From Microbacterium sp. 4R-513 (GTDB taxonomy: Bacteria; Actinomycetota; Actinomycetes; Actinomycetales; Microbacteriaceae), in NCBI RefSeq assembly GCF_011046485.1, contig NZ_CP049256.1:3348001-3412000 (forward strand): a stretch of DNA of 64,000 bases, written 5' to 3'. The notes beneath the pieces were generated by a model that was given only the letters and a program-made list of their open reading frames with translations, was not told the origin of the DNA and did not search any database. Positions within the stretch are counted from its first letter, which is position 1. Every line of letters starts with the position of its first letter. Of this stretch, positions 28,681 through 37,004 are shown piece by piece. The position numbers and the translations under genes are program-made.

Positions 28681-30073
28681 CGCTTCGACGAGCTCCGGGC
28701 TGGCGCCGGCGCTCTCGGCTGCCGCGACGGGTGCGGTCGGCGTCGCGTCGGAGCGGCCGGAGGGCTATGACGACGCCGACGCGGCGCGCTTCCACCGCGA
28801 GCGGCACCGGTCGCAGCGCGACGACTTCGCACGCGACCGCGCCCGGGTGCTGCACTCGGCGGCGCTGCGTCGCCTCGCCGCCAAGACGCAGGTGCTGAGC
28901 CCCGCGAGCCCCGCCGACTTCGCGCGCAACCGCCTGACGCACTCGCTCGAGGTGGCACAGGTCGGGCGGGAGCTCGCGACCGCGCTGCGACTCGCACCCG
29001 ACGTCGTCGACACGGCGTGCCTGAGCCATGACCTCGGGCATCCGCCCTTCGGGCACAACGGCGAGCGGGCGCTCAACGACTGGGCCGAGGACTTCGGCGG
29101 CTTCGAGGGAAACGCGCAGACGCTCCGCATCCTCACCCGGCTCGAGCCGAAGGTCGTCGACGACGACGGCGCGAGCTTCGGCCTGAACCTGACTCGGGCG
29201 AGCCTCGACGCGACCTGCAAATACCCGTGGACGGCGGATCATCCGCTTCCCGACCCCGGTGGCCGCCTCAAGTTCGGCGTCTACCCCGACGACGAGCACG
29301 TCTTCCGCTGGATGCGCCAGGACGCTCCGGGTCGCGTGCGCTGCATCGAGGCCGAGGTCATGGACCTGTCCGACGACATCGCCTACTCGGTCCACGACTT
29401 CGAGGACGCGATCGTCAACGGCTACCTCGATCCGGCGTTCCTCGCCGACGTCCGGGTGCACGACAAGCTGCTGAGCGGAATCCAGTCGTGGGTGGGTTTC
29501 GACTTCGCGCGCGACGAGCTCGCGGACGCGCTGTACCGGCTCATGCGGATGCCCGAGTGGATCACGTCCTACGCAGGCACCCGCGCCGACCACGCACGGC
29601 TGAAGAACCTCACCTCCGACCTCATCGGACGATTCGCCCGGGCCGCGACGACGGCGACGCGGGATGCGTACGCTCTCAATGTGCTGACCCGCTATCGCGC
29701 CCACGTCGTCGTGCCGCGCGTCGTCGAGGCCGAGATGGCGGTGCTCAAGGGCATCATCGGAGCCGTCGTCGTGTCGATGGAGGGCCGCAAAGAGCTCTAC
29801 AAGGAGCAGCGACGCGTGCTCAAGCGCCTGGCGACGGCGCTGTGGGAGCGGCCCGAGGAGCTCGACGCGCTCTACGCCCTGGACTTCGAGACGGCGAGAA
29901 CGGATGCCGCGCGCCGCCGTGTCGTCGTCGACCAGGTCGCGAGCCTGACCGACCAGCTGGCGATCGCCTGGCACGGACGCCTCGTCGGCGAGGTGGATGC
30001 CGAGTCCATCGGCGTCTGGGCGCCCGGTTCGCAGAAGCCCGGCCGCCGGGTCGCCTCGCGCGAGGACGCCTGA
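28670..30073 (+). CDS. dgt: deoxyguanosinetriphosphate triphosphohydrolase-like protein
   Basis: 467 residues from GTG 28670. HD-domain phosphohydrolase with NRLTHSLEVAQVGRELA and CLSHDLGHPPFGHNGE (His-Asp metal site), and DLSDDIAYSVHDFED further on. Such proteins cleave dGTP or other dNTPs to nucleoside and triphosphate. The first 30 residues are a low-complexity Ala/Ser stretch. Overlap with dusB upstream and a TGATG overlap with dnaG downstream make a dusB-dgt-dnaG operon. Confidence 0.94.
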   Translation: MAADASTSSGLAPALSAAATGAVGVASERPEGYDDADAARFHRERHRSQRDDFARDRARVLHSAALRRLAAKTQVLSPASPADFARNRLTHSLEVAQVGRELATALRLAPDVVDTACLSHDLGHPPFGHNGERALNDWAEDFGGFEGNAQTLRILTRLEPKVVDDDGASFGLNLTRASLDATCKYPWTADHPLPDPGGRLKFGVYPDDEHVFRWMRQDAPGRVRCIEAEVMDLSDDIAYSVHDFEDAIVNGYLDPAFLADVRVHDKLLSGIQSWVGFDFARDELADALYRLMRMPEWITSYAGTRADHARLKNLTSDLIGRFARAATTATRDAYALNVLTRYRAHVVVPRVVEAEMAVLKGIIGAVVVSMEGRKELYKEQRRVLKRLATALWERPEELDALYALDFETARTDAARRRVVVDQVASLTDQLAIAWHGRLVGEVDAESIGVWAPGSQKPGRRVASREDA

Positions 30074-31932
30074 TGCCGGGGCGGATCCGTCAGGCCGACG
30101 TCGACGAGGTCAAGGCCCGCACCAACATCGCGGACATCATCGGCGAACGCGTCGCGCTGAAGTCCGCCGGCGTCGGCGCGCTCAAGGGGCTGTGCCCCTT
30201 CCACGACGAGCGCAGCCCGAGCTTCAACGTGCGCCCGCAGGCGGGCTTCTACCACTGCTTCGGCTGCGGCGAGTCGGGCGACGTCTACTCGTTCCTCCGC
30301 AACCTCGACCACCTCTCCTTCACCGAGGCCGTCGAGCGGCTCGCCGCCCGCATCGGCTACTCGCTCCACTACGAGGACGGCGGAGCCGCTCCCGAGACCT
30401 CCGGGCGTGCGCGCCTGTACGCTGCGAACGCCGCCGCGGCGGAGTTCTTCCGCGCGCAGCTCGCCACCCCCGAGGCGGACATCGCCCGGCGCTTCCTCGG
30501 CGAGCGCGGCTTCGACGCCGGCGCCGCGGCCCACTTCGGAGTCGGCTTCGCCCCCAAAGGATGGTCGGGCATGCTCGACGCCCTGACCGCCCAGGGATTC
30601 TCGCGCGACGACCTCACCGCGGCGGGTCTCGTCTCCCAGGGGCAGCGAGGCGTCTACGACCGGTTCCGCGGACGCGTCGTCTGGCCCATCCGCGACGTCA
30701 CGGGTCAGGTGCTCGGCTTCGGAGCGCGCCGGCTCTTCGACGACGACAACGGACCGAAGTACCTCAACACGCCCGAGACGACGATCTACAAGAAGGCCCA
30801 GGTGCTGTACGGGCTCGACCTCGCGAAGCGCGAGATCAGCCGCAGCCACCGCGTCGTCGTGGTCGAGGGCTATACCGACGTCATGGCGTGCCACCTCGCA
30901 GGCGTCACGACGGCCATCGCGACCTGTGGCACGGCCTTCGGCTCCGACCACATCACGGTGCTCCGAAGGGTGATGGGCGACGATTCCGCGGCGGGCGAGG
31001 TCGTCTTCACGTTCGATCCGGATGCCGCGGGACAGAAGGCCGCGCTCCGCGCCTTCGCCGACGCCAAGCGGTTCAATGCGCAGACCTACGTCGCAGTCGG
31101 CCCGGAGGGCCTCGACCCGTGCGATCTGCGTCTCCGCCGCGGCGACGGCGCCGTCCGGACGCTCGTCGACACGAAGTCGCCCATGGTCGAGTTCGTCCTC
31201 GACCAGCGCATCTCCGGCTTCGACCTCGCCAGCGTGGAAGGTCGTGTCGGGGCTCTTCGCGCCGCGGCGCCCGTCGTGGCCGAGCTCCGCGACCCGCTGC
31301 TGCAGCCCGAGTACGTCCGCGTCCTCGCTCGGCGCCTCGGCATGGACACCGAGGACGTGCGCCGCGAGGTCGAGCGCGCGAGCCGAACGGGCGACCGCGG
31401 CCCGGCGCGACCGGCGCCCGATCGTCCGGCCGATGGGGCGACGGATGCCGCGCCCCTCGTCCGCGTCACACTCGCGTCGCTGCCCCGCACCGCGGAGGTG
31501 GCGCTCGAGCGCGACGCCCTGATGGGCCTGCTGCAGTTCGGGCACCGCCTCGACTCCGCACTGCGCGAGCGCGCGTTCGCACTGCCGTTCCGGCACCCCG
31601 CCCTCGAAGCCGTCCGCTCGTCCGTGGCCCCCGAGGCGGCCGTCGACCGGCCCGGCTGGGCCGCGGAGGCCATCGGCACCGTGCGGGAGCCCTTCCGCTC
31701 CCTCGCAGCCGAGCTCCTGACGGCGGACTTCCCGGCGCTCACCGACGACGAGGCCGTGGCCTCGGCATCCTCCCTCTGCCGGCGGCTCATCCAGCGATCG
31801 CTCGATCGCGAGAAGGCAGAGCTGCTGGGTGCGATCCAGCGCGTGCCGCCGGACTCCGAGGAGGGGCGGTCGATCCGCCTCCGTCTGCGGGAGCTGGATG
31901 TGAACCGGCAGCAGCTCGTCTCGGAGTCCTGA
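30073..31932 (+). CDS. dnaG: DNA primase DnaG
   Basis: 619 residues. The CHC2 zinc ribbon is C41/H44/C62/C65 (CPFHDERSPSF ... HCFGCGE), followed by the primase core and TOPRIM domain with VVVEGYTDVMA and the acidic FTFDPDAAGQKAA. The C-terminal helicase-interaction region is short and Arg/Ala-rich. It makes RNA primers for chromosome replication with the DnaB helicase. Starts at ATG 30073 overlapping the dgt stop. Confidence 0.97.
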   Translation: MPGRIRQADVDEVKARTNIADIIGERVALKSAGVGALKGLCPFHDERSPSFNVRPQAGFYHCFGCGESGDVYSFLRNLDHLSFTEAVERLAARIGYSLHYEDGGAAPETSGRARLYAANAAAAEFFRAQLATPEADIARRFLGERGFDAGAAAHFGVGFAPKGWSGMLDALTAQGFSRDDLTAAGLVSQGQRGVYDRFRGRVVWPIRDVTGQVLGFGARRLFDDDNGPKYLNTPETTIYKKAQVLYGLDLAKREISRSHRVVVVEGYTDVMACHLAGVTTAIATCGTAFGSDHITVLRRVMGDDSAAGEVVFTFDPDAAGQKAALRAFADAKRFNAQTYVAVGPEGLDPCDLRLRRGDGAVRTLVDTKSPMVEFVLDQRISGFDLASVEGRVGALRAAAPVVAELRDPLLQPEYVRVLARRLGMDTEDVRREVERASRTGDRGPARPAPDRPADGATDAAPLVRVTLASLPRTAEVALERDALMGLLQFGHRLDSALRERAFALPFRHPALEAVRSSVAPEAAVDRPGWAAEAIGTVREPFRSLAAELLTADFPALTDDEAVASASSLCRRLIQRSLDREKAELLGAIQRVPPDSEEGRSIRLRLRELDVNRQQLVSES

Positions 31933-31981
31933 TTCCGCACGCCGGCTGGCCCCCGGCCGCCGCGCAGGGCAGGATGAGTCC

Positions 31982-32767
31982 ATGCCCCGCCGCCGTGACG
32001 CCGACGTCGCCATCCGTGCGACGGACCTGTCGCTCGCTCGCTCGACCCGGGGCGCCGTGGACGTGCGCGTCGTGGACGGGGCATCCTTCGTGGTCCCGCA
32101 CGGCGGGACGCTCGCGATCATGGGTCCGACCGGAGCCGGCAAGTCGAGCCTCGCCGCCGTTCTGGCGGGCGTCGACGCGCCCGGCCTCGCCGTCGTCGGG
32201 GGAGACGCCTGGGTCGAAGGCATCCCGGTGCGACATCCGGGGCGCTCCCGCCGGGAGCTGACGTACTTCACCGGCTACCTCGCGCAGTCCGCCGGGGCGA
32301 AGCTGCCGGCGCGCATGACGGTCGCCGACGTGATCGGCGAACCCATCACGAGCCGCGACCGACGCGTCAACCAGCGGGCTCTCGCGGTCCGGGTGGCGAC
32401 CCTCCTCGACGAGCTGATGCTGCCGCTCGGAGCGGCCGCCAAGTACCCCTACGAACTCAGCGCCGGCATGCGCCAGCGGGTCGCGTTCGCGCAGACGCTC
32501 GTGCTCGAGCCGCGCGTGTTCATCGCCGACGAGCCGTTCGCCAACATGGACGTCGAGGTCCGCAGAGCCGCCCGCGACGCGATCCTGCGCCGGCGCGCGC
32601 GAGGCATGTCGACTCTCGTGGTGACGAATGACGCCGAGGTCGTCCGGGAGCTCTCGGCCGACGTGCTCGTGCTGAGGGGCGGCCATACGGTCGCCTACGG
32701 GCGCGGCACGACGGATCTGCTGTGGACGCCGAGCTCGGAGGCCGATCATCGCCTCGTCGCGTCGTGA
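31982..32767 (+). CDS. ABC transporter ATP-binding protein, stand-alone
   Basis: 261 residues with Walker A GPTGAGKS (about 43-50), Q-loop region GYLAQSAGAK, signature LSAGMRQR instead of LSGGQ, Walker B VFIADEPF and a switch region where the usual His is replaced by Asn-Asp (VVTNDAEVV). No permease gene adjoins it on either side, so it either serves a permease elsewhere or has a non-transport role. CAGGAT (31970-31975) is six bases before the ATG, a leaderless pattern with a weaker -10. Confidence 0.85.
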   Translation: MPRRRDADVAIRATDLSLARSTRGAVDVRVVDGASFVVPHGGTLAIMGPTGAGKSSLAAVLAGVDAPGLAVVGGDAWVEGIPVRHPGRSRRELTYFTGYLAQSAGAKLPARMTVADVIGEPITSRDRRVNQRALAVRVATLLDELMLPLGAAAKYPYELSAGMRQRVAFAQTLVLEPRVFIADEPFANMDVEVRRAARDAILRRRARGMSTLVVTNDAEVVRELSADVLVLRGGHTVAYGRGTTDLLWTPSSEADHRLVAS

Positions 32768-32823
32768 GCACCCCTCCGGCTTTGCTAATATGGTGTGGTT
32801 GCCCGCGCGAGAGCGCGAAGCAT

Positions 32824-32896
32824 TCCTCCATAGCTCAATTGGCAGAGCAATCGGCTGTTAACCGATAGGTTCTTGGTTCGAGTCCAAGTGGGGGAG
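32824..32896 (+). tRNA. tRNA-Asn (GTT)
   Basis: A 73-base cloverleaf: acceptor TCCTCCA with TGGGGGA, D-loop AGCTCAATTGGCAGAGC, anticodon stem around CTGTTAA (anticodon GTT) and T-loop GGTTCGAGTCC. Discriminator G, CCA not encoded. A TAATAT -10 candidate lies at 32786-32791, and a hairpin terminator follows directly. Confidence 0.95.
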
Positions 32897-32897
32897 C

Positions 32898-32929
32898 GAA
32901 CGGCTCCGGACTCCACTCCGGGGCCGTTC
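32898..32929 (+). terminator. tRNA-Asn terminator
   Basis: GAACGGCTCCGG (32898-32909) pairs with CCGGGGCCGTTC (32918-32929), 12 bp with one G-U, and an eight-base loop, followed by TTCATTT. It starts two bases after the tRNA. Confidence 0.85.
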
Positions 32930-32966
32930 TTCATTTCCGGATGGCTACCGCCGACGCTCGGAGCGG

Positions 32967-33533
32967 TCAGGCTTCGATGTCGTCGATTCCAGGCGTCCAG
33001 GATGCGCCCGGCCGACCCCACCCGCGCTTGCGCGCGATCTTCTGCGTCGTTTTCCAGTCGCTGTCGTCGAGTCGGTCGATGTAGAGGATCCCGTCGAGGT
33101 GGTCGAACTCGTGCTGCATGATGCGCGCCCGCCAGCCGTCCACCTCGATGCGCACCGGCTCGCCCTCGAGGTCCGTGCCGGTGACGAGGACCTCCTCGGA
33201 GCGGCGGAGCGGGAACCGTTCGCCGGGGAACGAGAGGCATCCTTCGGATTCGTCGTCGGGGTCGGGATCGCCCGGCACGAGCGGACGCATCCACAGCTCC
33301 GGGTTGATCAGCACTCCCCGCCAGGGCTGCCCGTCGTCGTCCTGGTACGAGTACGTGTAGATCCGCAGCGGCACCCCGACCTGGGGGGCGGCGAGCCCGA
33401 CACCGGGCGCGGCATCCATCGTCTCGAACATGTCGGCGACGAGCGTGCGGATTTCGTCGGTGACCTCGTCGACCGCCGCTGCGGGGGCGTGCAGGACGGG
33501 GTCACCCATGATGCGGATCGGCAGAACGGCCAC
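32967..33533 (-). CDS. def: peptide deformylase
   Basis: 188 residues from GTG 33531-33533. All three motifs are intact: GVGLAAPQVG (about 44-53), EGCLSFPG (metal Cys, about 97) and HEFDHLDG (metal His pair, about 140). It removes the formyl group from nascent proteins. TAGGCT (minus strand, 33540-33545) lies six bases before the GTG. Its promoter sits back to back with that of the DMT transporter within about 42 bases. Confidence 0.97.
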   Translation of the reverse strand: MAVLPIRIMGDPVLHAPAAAVDEVTDEIRTLVADMFETMDAAPGVGLAAPQVGVPLRIYTYSYQDDDGQPWRGVLINPELWMRPLVPGDPDPDDESEGCLSFPGERFPLRRSEEVLVTGTDLEGEPVRIEVDGWRARIMQHEFDHLDGILYIDRLDDSDWKTTQKIARKRGWGRPGASWTPGIDDIEA

Positions 33534-33575
33534 GCCTTGAGCCTATCGAGGCATCCGGGCGGTTAGTGTCGGAGG

Positions 33576-34574
33576 GTGCTGTGGGCGGAACTGACTCTGG
33601 ATGAGGTGACGGACGACCTCATCGGATTCTTCCGGGAGCCCGCCATCCTGATCGGCATCCCGCTCGCCCTGCTCGGCGCCGTCTTCATGTCCTTCGGCGC
33701 TCAGTACCAGCACCGCGGTGTCACGAAGGTGGAGCGGCTCAGCGGGCTCTCCGGCGCATCCGGTCTCAGCGGGCGTCAGCTCGTGAGCCTCCTCAAGCGC
33801 CCCTCATGGGTCGCCGGCACCGGCATGCTGGGGCTCGCGATCATATGCCAGCTGAGCGCCCTCGCCTTCGCGCCGCTCATCATCGTGCAGCCCATCGGAG
33901 CGATCTCGCTCGTCATCACGACTCTGCTGAACTCCCGCGTGACCGGCATACGGCCGACGAGACGATCGATCATGGCGATCATCGCGTGCGTCGGCGGAAT
34001 CTTCATCTTCGTCACGATCGCCGCGTTCTACGCGACTGAGAACCCCGTGACGCCACGAGAGACCATCGTCATCCTCTCGCTCCTGGGCGTCGTCCTCGTG
34101 GCGCTCGGCGCACTCTGGCTCTGGCTTCGCAAGCGCGGTCAAGCTCTCTTCTACATCGTCGCGTCCGGCATGATCTACGGCTTCGTCGCGACTCTCGCGA
34201 AGGTCGTCATCGAGCGCATCAAGGCCAATGACTTCGACTGGCTCACGATCCTCTGCATCGTCGCCCTGCTCGCCGCCGTCGCGATCGGCGCCTATTTCGT
34301 GCAGACCGCCTACGCGGTGGGTCCGCCCGACCTCGTCATCGCCGGCCTCACCGTCATCGACCCCATCGTCGCCGTGATCATCGGCCTGACGGTCCTGCAG
34401 GAGGCGGCCAACGCGCCGCTCTGGGCCTTCATCGGCTTCGCGCTGGCCGGTGCGATCGCCGTCTTCGGTGTCATCACCCTCGCCCGGTTCCACCCGGAGG
34501 TGCTCTCGCACAGCGGTGAGCTGCCCATACCCCGGGGGAGCAATCCTCCGGAGGGACCGGAAGAGCCCCGTTGA
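33576..34574 (+). CDS. DMT superfamily (EamA/NIPA-like) transporter
   Basis: 332 residues, GTG start. About nine hydrophobic segments begin with IGIPLALLGAVFMSFGAQYQHRG; the conserved QPIGAISLVITTLLNSR loop and the second-half ATLAKVVIE and DPIVAVIIGLTVLQE repeats show the duplicated DMT fold. Substrate cannot be inferred; relatives include NIPA-type magnesium transporters and metabolite exporters. The C-tail is a short disordered stretch. TAGTGT (33564-33569) is six bases before the GTG, so leaderless. Confidence 0.85.
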   Translation: MLWAELTLDEVTDDLIGFFREPAILIGIPLALLGAVFMSFGAQYQHRGVTKVERLSGLSGASGLSGRQLVSLLKRPSWVAGTGMLGLAIICQLSALAFAPLIIVQPIGAISLVITTLLNSRVTGIRPTRRSIMAIIACVGGIFIFVTIAAFYATENPVTPRETIVILSLLGVVLVALGALWLWLRKRGQALFYIVASGMIYGFVATLAKVVIERIKANDFDWLTILCIVALLAAVAIGAYFVQTAYAVGPPDLVIAGLTVIDPIVAVIIGLTVLQEAANAPLWAFIGFALAGAIAVFGVITLARFHPEVLSHSGELPIPRGSNPPEGPEEPR

Positions 34575-34590
34575 GCGACGGATGCCGCGC

Positions 34591-34878
34591 CTAGGCGTCC
34601 TTCGGAACCTCGATGACGATCCGGCCATCGTCCATGCGCCCCTTGTCGCCCGGTGTCGGCGCCGGCGCGGGCAGCTCGACGGTGGCCTCCCAGTCGCGAT
34701 GAGCGTCTTCGGCGGAGGGGCGCCAGACGGCGTCCAGTCCCGAGCCGAGCCCGCCTGACGGCGCTCGTCCGTCCAGCTGCCGTCTGAGTTGGTCGCGCTT
34801 CAGGACCGGTGCGAGGATAACGAGCACGGCGGCAGCGGCCAGGGCGACGCCCACGCCGATCCACAGACCCATGTCCAT
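34591..34878 (-). CDS. small single-pass membrane protein, function unknown
   Basis: 95 residues. One N-terminal helix (GLWIGVGVALAAAAVLVILAP) followed by a basic stretch (KRDQLRRQLDGR) and an acidic Pro-rich cytosolic tail ending EVPKDA. No recognised domain. The ATG at 34876-34878 is eight bases after TAGACT (minus, 34887-34892), and the TAG of that hexamer is the stop codon of recQ, so the two genes overlap through a promoter element. Confidence 0.75.
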   Translation of the reverse strand: MDMGLWIGVGVALAAAAVLVILAPVLKRDQLRRQLDGRAPSGGLGSGLDAVWRPSAEDAHRDWEATVELPAPAPTPGDKGRMDDGRIVIEVPKDA

Positions 34879-34889
34879 GACGTCGGAGT

Positions 34890-36509
34890 CTAGACGAGGC
34901 TCAGCAGGTGGTTCTCTGTGACGGCGTCCAAGGCCAGCACTTTGTAGCCCTGCTCTTCGAAGAAGACGGTGATCCGGTCGCTCTCGACCTCCACGACGCT
35001 GCCCCGGCCCCATTCGATGTGCTTCACGCTCACGCCTGCGGGATAGGGCGTGTCGACCTCTTCTTCAGCTTCCTTCGCCGTGCCGGCCCGGCAGGTGTCG
35101 CAGTGGCCGCAGGGCTCCGGCAGGTCCTCGCCGAAGTAGCCGAGCAGGACCCGGCGCCGGCAGTCGCGAGTCTCGGCGTAGCGGCGCATGACCTCCAGTC
35201 GAGACTCCTCGATGCGCTCCCGGCGCTCCGACGCCTCCTCTGCGCCCGCCGCGGCTGCCGCCGGCGTGAATCCCGCACGGGGCCGTGCGCCCCGCCGTGT
35301 GACCGACACCGCACCCGCCTCGGCGAGAAGATTCAGCAGTGCGGTGGCCGAGCGGGGGGAGATCTCCAGCCGCTTCGCGAGCTCGGTCGCCTTCACGGGC
35401 GAGTCGGATTGCGCGAGTGCCCGGTAGGCGGCCGCCGCCCGCTCCTGGTCGACACCGCGGGCGACGAAGTACTTTCGCAGGCCGAGGTCTTCGGAGCGGT
35501 AGAACAGGATGGCGCTCGCGGGATCGCCGTCGCGGCCGGCCCGGCCCACCTCCTGGTAGTACGCGTCGAGCGAGTCGGGCACCGACGCATGGGCGACGAA
35601 GCGGACGTTCGGCTTGTCGATCCCCATGCCGAAGGCGTTCGTCGCGACGACGACGTCGACCTCGTCGTCGAGGAAGGCGTCGTGGACGTCCGATCGCTCC
35701 CGCGCCGGCAGGCCCGCGTGATAGGCGGACGCGCGGAGGCCGTGCGAGCGCAGCACCTCCGCGTACTCCTCGGAGTCTCGTCGGGTCGCCGTGTAGACGA
35801 GCCCGGGCTTGGGGAGGGCGAGCACTTCGTCGATGACCCGTTCGCACTTCTCGTCATCGGTCGTCGCACGGTGCACGGTGAGGTCGATGTTGGGCCGGTC
35901 GACTCCGCGCACCACGACGAGGGCGTCCCTCATGCCGAGCCGTGCCGTGATCTCGGCACGGACCGGCTCGGCCGCCGTGGCCGTGAGCGCGACGGTGACG
36001 GGCCTTCCGAGGCGCTCGCGGACGTCGCCGAGCCGAAGATAGTCGGGCCGGAAGTCGTGACCCCAGCTCGCAACGCAATGCGCCTCATCGACGGCAAGGA
36101 GCCCGACGTCGAGCCTGCGCAGGCGCTCCACGACATCGTCCTTCGCGAGCTGCTCCGGCGCGAGGAAGACGAACTCCGCCGCGCCCTCAGCCAGGGCGTC
36201 CCAGGCCTCCTCGACCGCCCGCTCCCCTCGAGAGGAGTTGATCGCGACCCCCTTGGGCGCACGAGGCGTCTCTTCGAGCTGGTTCAGCTGATCGCGCTGG
36301 AGCGCTATCAGCGGCGAGACCACTACGGTGATGCCCTCCCGGATGGTGCCGGCGAGCTGATAGACGGCCGATTTTCCCGCTCCGGTCGGCAGCACCGTGA
36401 TGACATCGCGGCCGTCGACGAGCGCGGCCACAGCCTCCTCCTGGCCGTCCCGCAGGTGCTCCCAGCCGAAGAAGTCCCGCGCCGCCTGCGCGATCGGCCC
36501 TGCCGCCAT
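34890..36509 (-). CDS. RecQ-family ATP-dependent DNA helicase
   Basis: 539 residues from ATG 36507-36509. Superfamily 2 motifs: VLPTGAGKSAVYQ (I), VVSPLIALQRDQ (Ia), VDEAHCVASWGHDFRPDY (II), TATAAEPVRAEI (III) and GMGIDKPNVRFVAH, QEVGRAGRDGDPA (V, VI). The zinc domain has CRRRVLLGYFGED ... CGHCDTC. An HRDC domain is absent; the C-terminus is a small beta domain (VKHIEWGRGSVVEVESDRI) like the DUF3553 tails on some actinobacterial helicases. It probably unwinds recombination intermediates. Called RecQ-like, as several paralogues can exist. Confidence 0.92.
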   Translation of the reverse strand: MAAGPIAQAARDFFGWEHLRDGQEEAVAALVDGRDVITVLPTGAGKSAVYQLAGTIREGITVVVSPLIALQRDQLNQLEETPRAPKGVAINSSRGERAVEEAWDALAEGAAEFVFLAPEQLAKDDVVERLRRLDVGLLAVDEAHCVASWGHDFRPDYLRLGDVRERLGRPVTVALTATAAEPVRAEITARLGMRDALVVVRGVDRPNIDLTVHRATTDDEKCERVIDEVLALPKPGLVYTATRRDSEEYAEVLRSHGLRASAYHAGLPARERSDVHDAFLDDEVDVVVATNAFGMGIDKPNVRFVAHASVPDSLDAYYQEVGRAGRDGDPASAILFYRSEDLGLRKYFVARGVDQERAAAAYRALAQSDSPVKATELAKRLEISPRSATALLNLLAEAGAVSVTRRGARPRAGFTPAAAAAGAEEASERRERIEESRLEVMRRYAETRDCRRRVLLGYFGEDLPEPCGHCDTCRAGTAKEAEEEVDTPYPAGVSVKHIEWGRGSVVEVESDRITVFFEEQGYKVLALDAVTENHLLSLV

Positions 36510-36771
36510 CCCTCGTCTCCCTCCGACGTCGCACCATCCTCGCAAGCGGCGGGGGAGGGATGCCGGGGATTGACAGCGTCCTGTGGAGAAGTGGCCTGAG
36601 CGGGGTTGCTCGCGCACGCACTCGTAGGGCGGGTGGGACTTGTCCCTACCGCCACTCCACACGCCGCTCCGCGGCGCGCGGAGCCTCCGGCGGCAGGGGC
36701 CCGCCCACGGGTGGGCTCGCGCAGCCACCCGACATACGAGTGCGGCGCGGGACAAGCCCGCGCCGCACTCG
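36510..36771. other. non-coding, repeat-rich stretch between recQ and tRNA-Met
   Basis: No gene is supported in these 262 bases. They hold a copy of the tRNA-Met 3' end (36617-36642), GC-rich palindromes such as GCCCACGGGTGGGC, and the long tRNA-proximal hairpin from 36735. Short open frames here only read through the repeats. The content suggests local duplication or the scar of a small integrated element. Confidence 0.7.
36617..36642 (-). repeat. 26-bp copy of the tRNA-Met 3' end (direct repeat)
   Basis: These 26 bases are identical to 36764-36789, which cover the last 18 bases of tRNA-Met plus eight bases beyond it. The two copies are direct repeats, starts 147 bases apart, with the displaced copy on the 3' side of the tRNA. 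This is the geometry of attachment sites left by a tRNA-targeting integrase, though no integrase is present. Confidence 0.85.
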
Positions 36772-36773
36772 TA
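36735..36773 (-). terminator. 17-bp hairpin at the 3' end of tRNA-Met
   Basis: TACGAGTGCGGCGCGGG (36735-36751) is perfectly complementary to 36757-36773 with a five-base loop. It begins within the last two bases of tRNA-Met as read on the minus strand. It probably stops transcription or sets the processing end of the tRNA; there is no T-run. Confidence 0.65.
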
Positions 36774-36789
36774 GGGCGGGTGGGACTTG
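36764..36789 (-). repeat. tRNA-Met 3'-end repeat, tRNA copy
   Basis: The partner of the 26-bp direct repeat at 36617-36642. It includes tRNA positions from the T-arm to the acceptor end (36772-36789) and eight downstream bases (36764-36771). Confidence 0.85.
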
Positions 36790-36845
36790 AACCCACGATC
36801 GTCGGGTTATGAGCCCGCTGCCTTGACCAGCTTGGCCACCGCCCC
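36772..36845 (-). tRNA. tRNA-Met (CAT)
   Basis: A 74-base cloverleaf on the minus strand: acceptor GGGGCGG with CCGCCCT, D-arm TGGCCAAGCTGGTCA, anticodon arm CGGGCTCATAACCCG (anticodon CAT) and T-arm GTGGGTTCAAGTCCCAC. Discriminator A, CCA not encoded. The G-U first pair and the lack of the CCC-type acceptor mismatch of initiators point to elongator Met; tRNA-Ile with modified CAT cannot be excluded from sequence alone. Confidence 0.92.
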
Positions 36846-36896
36846 TCGCGCCCTCGCGGACGCGCAACGAGCCTACCGTGCACGCGAATGACACGC

Positions 36897-36926
36897 TTGT
36901 CATTAGCACTCGCGCTGGGTCATAAT
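36897..36926 (+). promoter_or_regulatory. promoter of the DUF3145 gene
   Basis: TTGTCA (36897-36902), an 18-base spacer, and CATAAT (36921-36926). A leader of about 70 bases with GGAGAGA before the ATG follows, so unlike many genes here this one has a conventional Shine-Dalgarno start. Confidence 0.7.
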
Positions 36927-37004
36927 GGCCCCAGCACAACCGAACAGCAGTCGCGGTTCCGTTCAGGTCGTTGGGGAAGACGTACCTGGTGAAACGGAGA
37001 GACC

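Noticed and set aside
34310..34864. Long antisense frames over the DMT transporter
   Set aside because: No conserved motifs; they mirror the codon pattern of the real gene.
36903..36911. TTAGCACTC, a perfect left half of a CIRCE element, between the -35 and -10 of the DUF3145 promoter
   Set aside because: The matching right half GAGTGCTAA is absent at the nine-base spacing (CATAATGGC instead), so it is probably chance.
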